Positions 32,886 to 41,197 of a DNA stretch of 64,000 bases are shown one piece after another. The translations under genes were made by a program, and so were the position numbers. This DNA comes from CAYNNQ01 sp051748085 (GTDB lineage: Bacteria > Desulfobacterota > Desulfovibrionia > Desulfovibrionales > Desulfonatronovibrionaceae). The stretch's first letter is position 1, and every line of letters begins with the position of its first letter. Under the pieces are notes generated by a model that saw nothing but the letters and a program-made list of their open reading frames with translations, was not told where the DNA came from and did no database searches. The stretch covers positions 4,481-68,480 of the forward strand of contig JBNJHA010000008.1 of assembly GCA_051748085.1 (NCBI GenBank), in the 5' to 3' direction.

Positions 32886-33158
32886 ATGGACATCAAACTG
32901 TTTGGAACAACTTTTATCACCATATTTCTGGCTGAATTAGGCGACAAAACGCAATTAGCATGCATTTTACTGGCAGCCCAGACCAAAAACCCGTGGACAG
33001 TATTTATAGGAGCCTCCCTGGCCCTGGTTTCCGTCACCATGCTCGGCGTTGTCTTTGCCAGTCTGGTATGCAATTACGTGCCAGGGGAAATGATCAAAAA
33101 AATAGCATCCGTCGGTTTTATAATTCTCGGCGTACTAATGTTTGCGGATAAGATATAA
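32886..33158 (+). CDS. GDT1/TMEM165-family transporter, half-size unit
   Basis: The protein has 90 residues and three hydrophobic helices. The UPF0016 signature ELGDKTQLACILLA (E-x-G-D-K-T/S) is in the first. Family members exchange Mn2+ or Ca2+ for H+. Bacterial versions may be one half-size protein that dimerises or a double-length protein; this is the half form. The ATG at 32886 has no strong ribosome site. A partial repeat and lptD follow. Confidence 0.8.
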   Translation: MDIKLFGTTFITIFLAELGDKTQLACILLAAQTKNPWTVFIGASLALVSVTMLGVVFASLVCNYVPGEMIKKIASVGFIILGVLMFADKI

Positions 33159-33199
33159 TTATCCGGGACAACTCTGGTTGATAAAATCCTTTCGGAAAA

Positions 33200-33257
33200 T
33201 ATCAGAAAACCGCAGACCGAAGGCTTTAGCTCGCAAAAAATTTGATGCACAAACACC
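33200..33257 (+). repeat. Dispersed element, 3' end fragment
   Basis: AGAAAACCGCAGACCGAAGG and CAAAAAATTTGATGCACAAA match the right end of copy B. Only this terminal part is recognisable, in the leader of lptD. Confidence 0.5.
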
Positions 33258-33303
33258 AATATCCAGAATAAAAAATTAGCCGCACACAACATCCAAAAAC
33301 ATA

Positions 33304-35616
33304 ATGACCGCAAATAAAAAAACATATCCGAAAAGACATGTCTTGAATATCCTTTTATTCCTTGTCTCATGCGCGGCAGCATTTTTTCCTTCCGCGGCCA
33401 GCGCTGAAAACGACTCCGAACCATGGCGTCTTCAAGCTGACCGGGTGGACGGGGATAAAACCGCGGAAATTGTCGAGGCGTTTGGAAACGTAATCATTCA
33501 TCGCGATGAGGACTATCTGCAGGCCGATTATGCCCGTTATTATCCGGAAACCAAATGGGTTTATCTGCGCGGCAATGTCCATATGAAATGGAATCAGGAT
33601 TTCATGCGGGCTGAACAGGCCGAATTTGATCTTGAGAACAAAATCGGCTGGCTCAAAAACGGCCAGGTCTTTCTGGCCCGTGAACATATTTACTTCAAAG
33701 GGGAAAAGCTGCAAAAAACAGGCGAGGAAACCTACGAATTTGAAGAGGCGACAGTAACCTCCTGCGACGGCGACAGCCCGGCCTGGTCCCTCAAAACCTC
33801 CAGGGGGAGCCTGACCATAGAAGGCTACGCCAGCCTGTGGAATCCCCGTTTCAGAGTCAAGGACACACCGGTAATGTATTCCCCGTATCTGGTCATACCG
33901 GTCAAAACCAAACGCCAAAGCGGCTTCCTGCAACCGGAAATAGGTGCGAGCAACCGGCTCGGGACACACATAAATCAACCTTATTTTCAAGTCATAGACG
34001 AAGAAACCGATTTGACTATTTATGAAAATTTTTACTCGCACCGGGGGCTTATGCAGGGCCTGGAATTCAGAAGCACACCAACCCTGCAGGATAAGGCCCT
34101 TTTTCGCGCGGACTGGCTTCATGACCAAAAAACAGCCGATACAGAAAAAGATGAGGACTCTCAATTCAAGGGCGATGGTCTGGTTCGACCGAACAAAAAC
34201 CGTTTCTGGCTGCGTGCCAAATATGACGCCACCTGGTTCAAGGACTGGCAATCAAAGCTGGATATTGATTACGTCTCGGATCAGAATTATCTGCGAGAAT
34301 TTGATTCCGGCTATTCCGGCTTTGAAGACAGCCGGAATCAATTCCTGGAAGAATTCGGACGGGATATAAACGACAACGATGATCTCCTGCGCGAGAATAT
34401 TCTCAGCGTCAGCCGCAATTGGGCCCACGCCGGATTGGATGCCCGAGTGGTATATAATGAAAACCTGAAATACAGAAACAACAACCTGGACAAAAAATAT
34501 AATCCCACGGTACAGCGCCTTCCGGAGATAAATTTTGATTTATACAAGACCAAAATTTTGGATACTCCTTTTGAATTACAGGCGGACAACCAGGCTATTT
34601 ACTTCTGGCGCGAATTCGGGACAAAGGGTTCACGCTTCGACTTTCATCCCCAGATAAGCCTGCCCCTGCGCACAAACATGTTTACACTCACTCCCAAGGC
34701 GGGCTGGCGGGAAACTCTATACATGATAGACCGCTTTGAAAACGATCCGGAAAAAAGAAATACGGAAAACAAGTTCCAGACTAGGGGTCTTTACGATTTT
34801 TCCGTCAATGCCTATTCTGAATTGTTCAGGATTTATAATCTAAATGAAACTCTCTCGCCCTCCGGAAACAGCACAAAGCCCTCCAGATGGACAAAGCTGA
34901 AGCATAGCTTTCAGCCGGAACTCGAATATGTTAACCGTCCCAATATTGACCAGGACGAACTTCCCGATTTTGACTCGGTGGATCGCCTTGGCCCCCAAAA
35001 TGAACTGACCTACTCCATTACTAATGTCCTCACCCGACGCCGCGATTCCCTTGTTGCCTCCCCGGAAGGAAACTCCACGCGCCTGAAAAAAAACTATCTG
35101 GATTTTCTGAAATTCAAAATGGAACAAAGCTATGATTACCGGGAGGCCACACGAGATGATCAAACAAACCGTTATCCGCGCCGCCCTTTTTCAGACGTTC
35201 TGGCCGACCTGACCCTAAAACCCGGCGAGTGGATCAGTCTGAGAAGTAAGACCTGGTATTCGGCATACATGAACAGGATAACCGAGCATGAACATATGGT
35301 GCGTCTGTTCTGGCCCGAAAAGGGATCAATCTGGTTTGGCATGGACTATCGGAAAACAGTGGACGAATATAAAAGAGATTGGGACAAGGAATTAGAAATC
35401 ATGAAAATCGGCGCCCAACTGGATGTCATTCCCAACTGGCGTCTGAGCGGAATTCTGAGAAAAGACCTGGTTGAAGATAAATATCTGGAGCGCGGCTTGA
35501 CCGTAAGCTATCTGCACCAATGTTTTTCCCTCGATTTCATCATGGTCCGCAAAGATTATGAAAACCGGTATGAAATGCGGGTAAACCTTCTCAATCTGGG
35601 CAGCATAGGAGGATAG
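33304..35616 (+). CDS. lptD: LPS-assembly protein LptD
   Basis: LptD (770 residues) is the outer-membrane beta-barrel that inserts lipopolysaccharide into the outer leaflet with LptE. A signal peptide (about 1-35, LLFLVSCAAAFFPSAASA) is followed by an OstA/LptA-like jellyroll (about 40-190) with WRLQADRV and YLQADYARYYPETKWVYLRG, then the LptD barrel domain starting at PVMYSPYLVIPVKTKRQSGF. It is somewhat shorter than the E. coli protein and has few cysteines, so the known disulfide pattern is not conserved. mutL starts one base after the stop, with its AGGAGG inside lptD. Confidence 0.92.
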   Translation: MTANKKTYPKRHVLNILLFLVSCAAAFFPSAASAENDSEPWRLQADRVDGDKTAEIVEAFGNVIIHRDEDYLQADYARYYPETKWVYLRGNVHMKWNQDFMRAEQAEFDLENKIGWLKNGQVFLAREHIYFKGEKLQKTGEETYEFEEATVTSCDGDSPAWSLKTSRGSLTIEGYASLWNPRFRVKDTPVMYSPYLVIPVKTKRQSGFLQPEIGASNRLGTHINQPYFQVIDEETDLTIYENFYSHRGLMQGLEFRSTPTLQDKALFRADWLHDQKTADTEKDEDSQFKGDGLVRPNKNRFWLRAKYDATWFKDWQSKLDIDYVSDQNYLREFDSGYSGFEDSRNQFLEEFGRDINDNDDLLRENILSVSRNWAHAGLDARVVYNENLKYRNNNLDKKYNPTVQRLPEINFDLYKTKILDTPFELQADNQAIYFWREFGTKGSRFDFHPQISLPLRTNMFTLTPKAGWRETLYMIDRFENDPEKRNTENKFQTRGLYDFSVNAYSELFRIYNLNETLSPSGNSTKPSRWTKLKHSFQPELEYVNRPNIDQDELPDFDSVDRLGPQNELTYSITNVLTRRRDSLVASPEGNSTRLKKNYLDFLKFKMEQSYDYREATRDDQTNRYPRRPFSDVLADLTLKPGEWISLRSKTWYSAYMNRITEHEHMVRLFWPEKGSIWFGMDYRKTVDEYKRDWDKELEIMKIGAQLDVIPNWRLSGILRKDLVEDKYLERGLTVSYLHQCFSLDFIMVRKDYENRYEMRVNLLNLGSIGG

Positions 35617-35617
35617 C

Positions 35618-37339
35618 ATGCCCATAATCATCCTTCCTCCGGAACTGCAGAATCAGATTGCCGCCGGCGAGGTCGTGGAAAGGCCGTCAAGCGTGGTCAA
35701 GGAACTCATGGAAAACAGCCTGGACGCCGATGCCGCGAGCATCCAAGTCCGCATAAGCCAGGGCGGACAGGAAATAATTCAGGTCAAGGACGACGGCAGG
35801 GGCATGCCGGCTGAGGAAATCAGCCTGGCCCTCACGCGGCACGCTACCAGCAAACTGTGTTCTTTGCCGGACCTGGAAAACATCAAAAGCTTCGGATTCC
35901 GGGGCGAGGCCCTGCCTAGTATCGCTTCGGTCAGCCGTCTTAAACTGTGTTCCATCCCAGCGAATTGGGATGAAGGTACTTGCGTGGAAGTAAACGAAGG
36001 AATAATCGGCGAAAGCTATCCGGTGGCCCTGGACAAAGGCACTGAAGTAACAGTGCGCGGTCTGCTGTCCAATGTTCCGGCCAGATTGAAATTTTTAAAA
36101 ACCAAGGCTACCGAGCACAAAAAATGCCAGGAAATTTTCTTCCGCCTGGCGCTCGCGCACCCGGAAGTGGACTTTGAATTCCTTGTGGACGACAAACCCA
36201 CGAAAAGATTTTTTTCCGGGCAGAATCTCCCGGGCAGGTTGAAGAAAATCTGGCCGGAAAAAGTGTGCCTCAATTTGCGCGAATTCAGTCTGGAACTGGC
36301 CAACGGAAAAGCCTGGGGAATGGCCGGAGATCCGAGTACCGCCCAGGGCCGGGCAAACCGCATATACTTTTATGTCAACAAGCGCCCGGTAGCGGACAAA
36401 ATGCTGCTTTCCGCGGTACGCGCCGCGTACCGGGGCAGCCTGCTCTCCAAAGAATACCCGCAGGCGATTGTTTTTATCGACATCCCTCCGGAAGAGGTCG
36501 ACGTCAATACCCATCCGGCCAAAACCGAAGTCCGTTTTCGTGACGAAAAACTGGTCTTTTCCCTGGTAAAAAGAGCGGTTGAACAAGTGTTGACTCCAGC
36601 AAATGCAGAACCGGGAAATGAACGGACCCCTTCAAAATTCCCGGAAATTTCACGGACTTCATTCCAAACAAGCCTGCATACTCTGCAAAGCCAACAGGTG
36701 CATGAATGGTCTGCTCCCCAACCCGACCCGCGTCCACATTATCCGCAAGTCACAATACACGAACAACCGGCAGGATTCGAATCGTCACTACAAACCCGCG
36801 ATTATCGCTACATGGGACAAATATTTGCCACTTATCTATTGTTAGCCGACAAAAACCATCTGCTGATGCTAGACCAGCATGCCGTGCATGAACGTATTCT
36901 GTATGAACGAATCCGGCGGCAAAAAACGGGGGGACAACGCAAAAAGCTTCTGTTTCCCCTTGAAATTACACTCAGCGACTCCGAGCAGGATACGGCGGCC
37001 CGAATCAGGGACAAATTGCATGACATGGGATTTGGCTTCGAAACGCACGGCAACTCACTTGTTTTGTCTTCCGTGCCTGAATGGCTCAATCCGGAAAGCG
37101 GCAAGGATTATATCCAGGACATCCTGGCGGACAGAAATCCGGATTCAGAAAAAATGTTGGTCAATCTGTCCTGCAAGTCAGCTATAAAGGCCGGACAGGA
37201 ATTGACCGCGGATGAAGCCCTGGCTCTGATTGACCAATGGTTCAAATGCCCGAACCGGGATTATTGTCCGCACGGTCGTCCCGTGGTTTGCGCCTGGGAC
37301 AACAGTCAACTGGAAAAATTATTCAAAAGGGGTCAATAG
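35618..37339 (+). CDS. mutL: DNA mismatch repair protein MutL with endonuclease motif
   Basis: MutL (573 residues) is a mismatch-repair ATPase. The N-terminal GHKL ATPase shows IAAGEVVERPSSVVKEL, DDGRGM, RHATSK and GFRGEALPSIASV. After a variable linker (about 330-400) the C-terminal domain holds DQHAVHERILYE, which matches the DQHA(X)2E(X)4E metal-binding endonuclease motif, and CPHGRPV near the end. It therefore nicks DNA itself, as in bacteria lacking MutH. AGGAGG lies before the ATG. Its only tight neighbour is lptD. Confidence 0.96.
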   Translation: MPIIILPPELQNQIAAGEVVERPSSVVKELMENSLDADAASIQVRISQGGQEIIQVKDDGRGMPAEEISLALTRHATSKLCSLPDLENIKSFGFRGEALPSIASVSRLKLCSIPANWDEGTCVEVNEGIIGESYPVALDKGTEVTVRGLLSNVPARLKFLKTKATEHKKCQEIFFRLALAHPEVDFEFLVDDKPTKRFFSGQNLPGRLKKIWPEKVCLNLREFSLELANGKAWGMAGDPSTAQGRANRIYFYVNKRPVADKMLLSAVRAAYRGSLLSKEYPQAIVFIDIPPEEVDVNTHPAKTEVRFRDEKLVFSLVKRAVEQVLTPANAEPGNERTPSKFPEISRTSFQTSLHTLQSQQVHEWSAPQPDPRPHYPQVTIHEQPAGFESSLQTRDYRYMGQIFATYLLLADKNHLLMLDQHAVHERILYERIRRQKTGGQRKKLLFPLEITLSDSEQDTAARIRDKLHDMGFGFETHGNSLVLSSVPEWLNPESGKDYIQDILADRNPDSEKMLVNLSCKSAIKAGQELTADEALALIDQWFKCPNRDYCPHGRPVVCAWDNSQLEKLFKRGQ

Positions 37340-37376
37340 CCACTTCTTGCTTATTTCAAAAATATTGCACAAAATG

Positions 37377-37680
37377 GATAACTGTTCAGCACACAGTAAA
37401 GGTTCAATGCACAAGTAAATTAAACCGGCTCCTCGAGGTTGGGCGTGGATTTACTTGAGTGATCCTTTCTGATGTTCCTGACGAAAGGTTCGCATATTTT
37501 CTTGTCCCCGCCAAAAGGGGGAAAACGGACCGCGGGACGGAACACAAAAACAGGTTCTCAAACCAATTGGCATTGCCGATAACTAAAACTGCCTTCCTTT
37601 GGAACCAGCGAGGCCGAAGGGGGCGGGCATCCCCCTTTGGCGGGGCTTAGAAAATACAGAACCGCAAGTGCGGCATCAAA
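37377..37680 (+). repeat. Dispersed inverted-repeat element, long variant (copy E)
   Basis: The left end GATAACTGTTCAGCACACAG matches the family. The middle differs from copy B (TTGGGCGTGGATTTACTTG, TTCGCATATTTTCTTG) and the end region keeps GGGGGAAAACGGACCGCGGG, a CATCCCCCTTTGGCGGGGC hairpin and AGAACCGCAAG. It fills most of the 434-base gap between mutL and purD. No gene is seen. The right boundary is uncertain. Confidence 0.6.
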
Positions 37681-37773
37681 AGGATCAGGAGAATAACTCG
37701 CAAAAATCCATGCATTCCGTCGAAGAGCCATTAAACCTTGAACTCTGCACCCTCGGGTTAAGGAGAAGAAGAT

Positions 37774-39045
37774 ATGAATATTCTGATAATCGGTTCCGGA
37801 GGCCGGGAACACGCTTTAGCCTGGAAAATAAGCCAAAGCCCCCTTCTGGATAAATTATTCGTGGCCCCCGGAAACGGAGGTACAGCCGCCCTTGGAGAAA
37901 ATATTCCCATCGCCGTTGAAGACATTCCGGCGATATTAAAAATATGCGCGGACAAAAAAATCGATTTCGTCGTTGTCGGCCCCGAGCTCCCGCTTGTTCT
38001 GGGGCTGAAAAACTCTCTGGATAAAAAAGGTATTCCGTGCTTCGGGCCCGGAGCTTTCTGCGCCCAATTGGAAGGCAGTAAGGCCTTCGCAAAATCATTG
38101 ATGGCCGAAGCTGAAATTCCGACTGCCAAAAGCGTAACCTTTGACGAATTTGAACAGGCCAAAGATTATATAAAACGTTCTGAAACGCCCCTGGTCATCA
38201 AAGCTGATGGACTCGCGGCCGGGAAAGGCGTTGTCATCGCCGATTCCAGAGAAAAAGCCCTGCACGCCTTGAAAGACATGATGGTCAAGGAAACTTTTGG
38301 AACAGCAGGGAACCGGGTGGTTATAGAAGAGGCTCTTGCCGGGGAGGAAGTTTCCTTCCTAGCCTTCTGTGATGGACACGATATCGCCTTTCTCCCGTCT
38401 TCCCAGGACCATAAACGCATCGGAGAAAACGACACGGGGCTTAACACCGGGGGCATGGGTGCTTACAGCCCGGCCCCGATCCTGCCCCCGGAACAATTCA
38501 GGGAAACAGCCGACATGGTAATCCGCCCTGTAATTCAACATTTGGAGGGTATGGACCGGCCCTTTACCGGTATATTGTATGCGGGCCTGATCATGACCGC
38601 AGACGGACCGAAAGTACTTGAATACAATGTGCGTTTTGGTGATCCTGAATGTCAGCCCCTTTTGATGCGTCTTAAAAACGATTTGGTGCAGGTCATGCTC
38701 GCCTGTGTTCAAGGCCAACTCAAAGATATAAAACTAGAGATCGACCCCAGACACAGTATGTGCTTGGTTCTGGCAGCCGGAGGATATCCGGGTAAATATG
38801 AAAAAGGCAATGTTATCTCCGGTCTGAAAGAAGCTGGGGAGGTTGCTCCTGATCTGGAAATCTTTCATGCTGGAACGGATTTGCGCGAAGGCCGTCTGGT
38901 TAGCAGCGGTGGCCGCGTTCTGGGCGTTACCGCCCTTGGAGACGATCTCCAGCAGGCCCGCGAGAAGGTTTACAGCGCGGCGGAAAAAATAACCTTCAAG
39001 GACATATATTACCGTCGGGACATAGGAACCCGGGGACTGAAATAA
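37774..39045 (+). CDS. purD: Phosphoribosylamine-glycine ligase
   Basis: PurD (423 residues) catalyses the second step of purine synthesis, ATP-dependent joining of glycine to phosphoribosylamine. It is an ATP-grasp enzyme with MNILIIGSGGREHALAWKI, FVVVGPELPLVLGL, VIKADGLAAGKGVV and NTGGMGAYSPAP, then FGDPECQPLL near the metal site. AAGGAG precedes the ATG. The leader resembles the malic-enzyme leader. purE lies 11 kb away on the other strand. Confidence 0.96.
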   Translation: MNILIIGSGGREHALAWKISQSPLLDKLFVAPGNGGTAALGENIPIAVEDIPAILKICADKKIDFVVVGPELPLVLGLKNSLDKKGIPCFGPGAFCAQLEGSKAFAKSLMAEAEIPTAKSVTFDEFEQAKDYIKRSETPLVIKADGLAAGKGVVIADSREKALHALKDMMVKETFGTAGNRVVIEEALAGEEVSFLAFCDGHDIAFLPSSQDHKRIGENDTGLNTGGMGAYSPAPILPPEQFRETADMVIRPVIQHLEGMDRPFTGILYAGLIMTADGPKVLEYNVRFGDPECQPLLMRLKNDLVQVMLACVQGQLKDIKLEIDPRHSMCLVLAAGGYPGKYEKGNVISGLKEAGEVAPDLEIFHAGTDLREGRLVSSGGRVLGVTALGDDLQQAREKVYSAAEKITFKDIYYRRDIGTRGLK

Positions 39046-39078
39046 GTTGTCTGACGAGCTTTAATCTGCCCGAATAAA

Positions 39079-39134
39079 AAACTATTCAAAAAAGAATCTT
39101 CGCCGTGCGGCATTGTTTTTTGGTGAATAGATAC
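39079..39134 (+). repeat. Dispersed inverted-repeat element, very short palindromic form
   Basis: AAACTATTCAAAAAAGAATC on the left and TTTTTTGGTGAATAGATAC on the right form an imperfect inverted repeat about 56 bp long with a short GC-rich centre. It is essentially the two family ends joined, in the leader of the Cys-rich secreted protein gene. Confidence 0.6.
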
Positions 39135-39162
39135 GATCAACTTTAATTTTGGAGAAATAATA

Positions 39163-39546
39163 ATGCAAAAAAATTTAAGAAAAAAACAAATTTTTGCAAA
39201 ACTTTTAACCGTTTTGCTGCTTATTGGAACCATTTTGTACCTTTCCTCCCCGCATTGTTCGGCAGAAAGAATCAGCTTGGTCTGCCAGGAAAATTCCGAT
39301 CCCATGAGTAATTTATGCACAATTTACGTGAACTCGATCACCAAAAATGTGAACGGCAAAACCTGCAAAGGACACACAGTCGGATGCCAATTCAAATCTT
39401 TTTCGTGCATAAACAATATTTGCAGAGATAACTTCGGCACCAGGACCGTCTCGTTTGATTTTTCCGTGGACGACCACGCCAAATTTTGCAAGCTGCTCTG
39501 TAGAAAACCGGCTTGTGCAGGAGAATGGAAGAACAAAGCTGAATAG
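39163..39546 (+). CDS. Small secreted Cys-rich protein, unknown function
   Basis: This 127-residue protein is one I do not recognise. The N-terminus is a clear signal peptide: a basic start (MQKNLRKKQIFAK), a hydrophobic core (LLTVLLLIGTILYLS) and a likely cleavage after CSA near residue 34. The mature part of about 93 residues has nine cysteines, spaced for disulfides or metal binding (for example TCKGHTVGCQFKSFSC and FCKLLCRKPAC), and ends in a lysine-rich tail. GGAGA lies before the ATG. There is no lipobox with a consensus LxxC. It is flanked by a short palindromic repeat and by the CBS-ACT gene. It is probably periplasmic or extracellular. Its expression is unproven. Confidence 0.6.
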   Translation: MQKNLRKKQIFAKLLTVLLLIGTILYLSSPHCSAERISLVCQENSDPMSNLCTIYVNSITKNVNGKTCKGHTVGCQFKSFSCINNICRDNFGTRTVSFDFSVDDHAKFCKLLCRKPACAGEWKNKAE

Positions 39547-39758
39547 TTACATATTTTATACAACTTCTTTCTTTCAGCCCGTTCACCGTCCAAATGACAC
39601 CCTTCGCAATAACTGTCTTGACTTTACACAGGGTTACGGCCTTTATTGATTCGAATTTGTATTTTTGTATTTATTCCTTTAAGTTTTGCTAAAAATATTT
39701 GGGTTTTATTCTCTGCACATCCTAAGAGCTTGATAAGGGAACAAATGGAGGACAAGCC

Positions 39759-40412
39759 ATGTACGTCGGTCTGAAGATGCTGAGAGACTTTTACAGTTGC
39801 ACCGCGGACACCCTGGTCAAGGATGCCCAGAAACAGATGGAGACGCATAAGTTATGGATGCTCTTGGTTATGGAGGGGGAATCCGTGATAGGTTATGTGC
39901 GCAAGGAAGATATCCTGGCCGCCCTGCCGTCCATGATGACCTCGCTGTCCAAGCACGAAATAAATTATCTGATGTCCCGGCTCAAGGTTAGCAAAATAGT
40001 CCGCAAAGATATCGTTTCCGTGTCTCCGGAGCTGGAAATTGAAGCCGCCGCACACCTCATGTGGAAAGAAAATCTGGCCGGACTTGCTGTTGTCGCTTAC
40101 GACGGACGGCTTCTGGGTTATATAAACCGCAACGTCATGCTCGAAGTATTTGTCGAGGAAATGGGATATGATCGCGGCGGTTCACGAATAGTTTTTGAAG
40201 TTCAGGACCGGGCCGGTGTGTTAAAAGAAGTTTCCGGAATTATCGCCGACATGAATTTTTCCATAATTTCGACCGGCACTTATTTTCACAAGGACATGCG
40301 TCTGGTTGTTATCCGGGTCGATACCGGGGACCCGTCCAAGATAGCGGCCGAACTCCAAAACCGGGGCTTCAAACTGGTCAGTCCAACGGATTTCATGCAT
40401 GAGTGGCAATAA
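39759..40412 (+). CDS. Protein with two CBS domains and a C-terminal ACT domain
   Basis: The protein has 217 residues: a CBS pair (about 14-60 and 74-130, with SVIGYVRKEDILAALP and RLLGYINRNVMLEVF) and a C-terminal ACT domain (about 138-208, VFEVQDRAGVLKEVSGIIAD). Such AcuB-like proteins bind adenine nucleotides and amino acids as regulatory modules. Its stop overlaps the livG start by one base, making it the first gene of the branched-chain amino-acid transport operon. Allosteric sensing of intracellular amino acid is a plausible role (inference). GGAGG precedes the ATG. Confidence 0.8.
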   Translation: MYVGLKMLRDFYSCTADTLVKDAQKQMETHKLWMLLVMEGESVIGYVRKEDILAALPSMMTSLSKHEINYLMSRLKVSKIVRKDIVSVSPELEIEAAAHLMWKENLAGLAVVAYDGRLLGYINRNVMLEVFVEEMGYDRGGSRIVFEVQDRAGVLKEVSGIIADMNFSIISTGTYFHKDMRLVVIRVDTGDPSKIAAELQNRGFKLVSPTDFMHEWQ

Positions 40413-41194
40413 TGATCGGACTGAAAGTTGACAATATCACCCTGACCTTTAAGGGCATTGCCGCCCTTATGGATGTGTCTTTCAGTGTGGAAAAAGGTTC
40501 CATTGTCTCGCTTATAGGTCCGAACGGCGCGGGCAAAACCAGTATGCTCAACTGCATATCTGGTCGCTACAAACCCGATTCCGGTTCCATCACGCTGAAT
40601 GATCAGGAACTTTTGTCAATGCCCGCCCACAAATGCACAAAGCTCGGGCTTTCACGCACTTTTCAAAACATTGCCCTTTTCCGGGGCCTTTCCGTATTGG
40701 ACAATTTCATGGTTGGCCGGCATCACCGCATGAATTACGGTATTTTTTCCTCACTTTTATATTGGGGTAAAGCCAGGCGCCTGGAGGATGAACACCGATT
40801 TCAGGTAGAAAAAGTAATCGATTTTCTGAATCTTTCCGCTTACCGTCATAAGCCCGCCGGCCGCCTGCCCTACGGCGTCCAGAAAAGAGTTGAGTTAGGC
40901 CGCGCGCTGGCCGCCGAGCCCGAATTCATTCTCCTGGATGAACCAATGGCCGGAATGAATATGGAAGAAACCGAAGACATGGCCAGATATATCCTGGACA
41001 TCAATGAAGAATGGGGGGTTACGGTCCTTTTGGTCGAACATGATATGGGAGTTGTTATGGATATCTCGGACCGGGTTGTCGTTCTGGATTTCGGCTCCGT
41101 ACTCGCTATTGGTTCGCCGCAGGAAGTGGCCGAAAATCCGGAAGTAATCCGGGCATACCTGGGTAATGAAGACGCACAATTCACCGGACGTTAA
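40412..41194 (+). CDS. livG: Branched-chain amino-acid ABC transporter, ATPase LivG
   Basis: LivG (260 residues) is a cytoplasmic ATP-binding subunit with Walker A GPNGAGKTSM, QNIALFRGLSVLDN (Q-loop), a signature region reading LPYGVQKRVELGRALAAEP and Walker B LLDEPMAG, typical of LivG. The signature here reads PYGVQKR instead of LSYGQQR. I start at the ATG at 40412, overlapping the previous stop by one base; an ATG at 40403 in frame is also possible. An acyl-CoA synthetase gene follows at three bases, then livH, livM, livK and livF. Confidence 0.92.
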   Translation: MIGLKVDNITLTFKGIAALMDVSFSVEKGSIVSLIGPNGAGKTSMLNCISGRYKPDSGSITLNDQELLSMPAHKCTKLGLSRTFQNIALFRGLSVLDNFMVGRHHRMNYGIFSSLLYWGKARRLEDEHRFQVEKVIDFLNLSAYRHKPAGRLPYGVQKRVELGRALAAEPEFILLDEPMAGMNMEETEDMARYILDINEEWGVTVLLVEHDMGVVMDISDRVVVLDFGSVLAIGSPQEVAENPEVIRAYLGNEDAQFTGR

Positions 41195-41197
41195 AAA

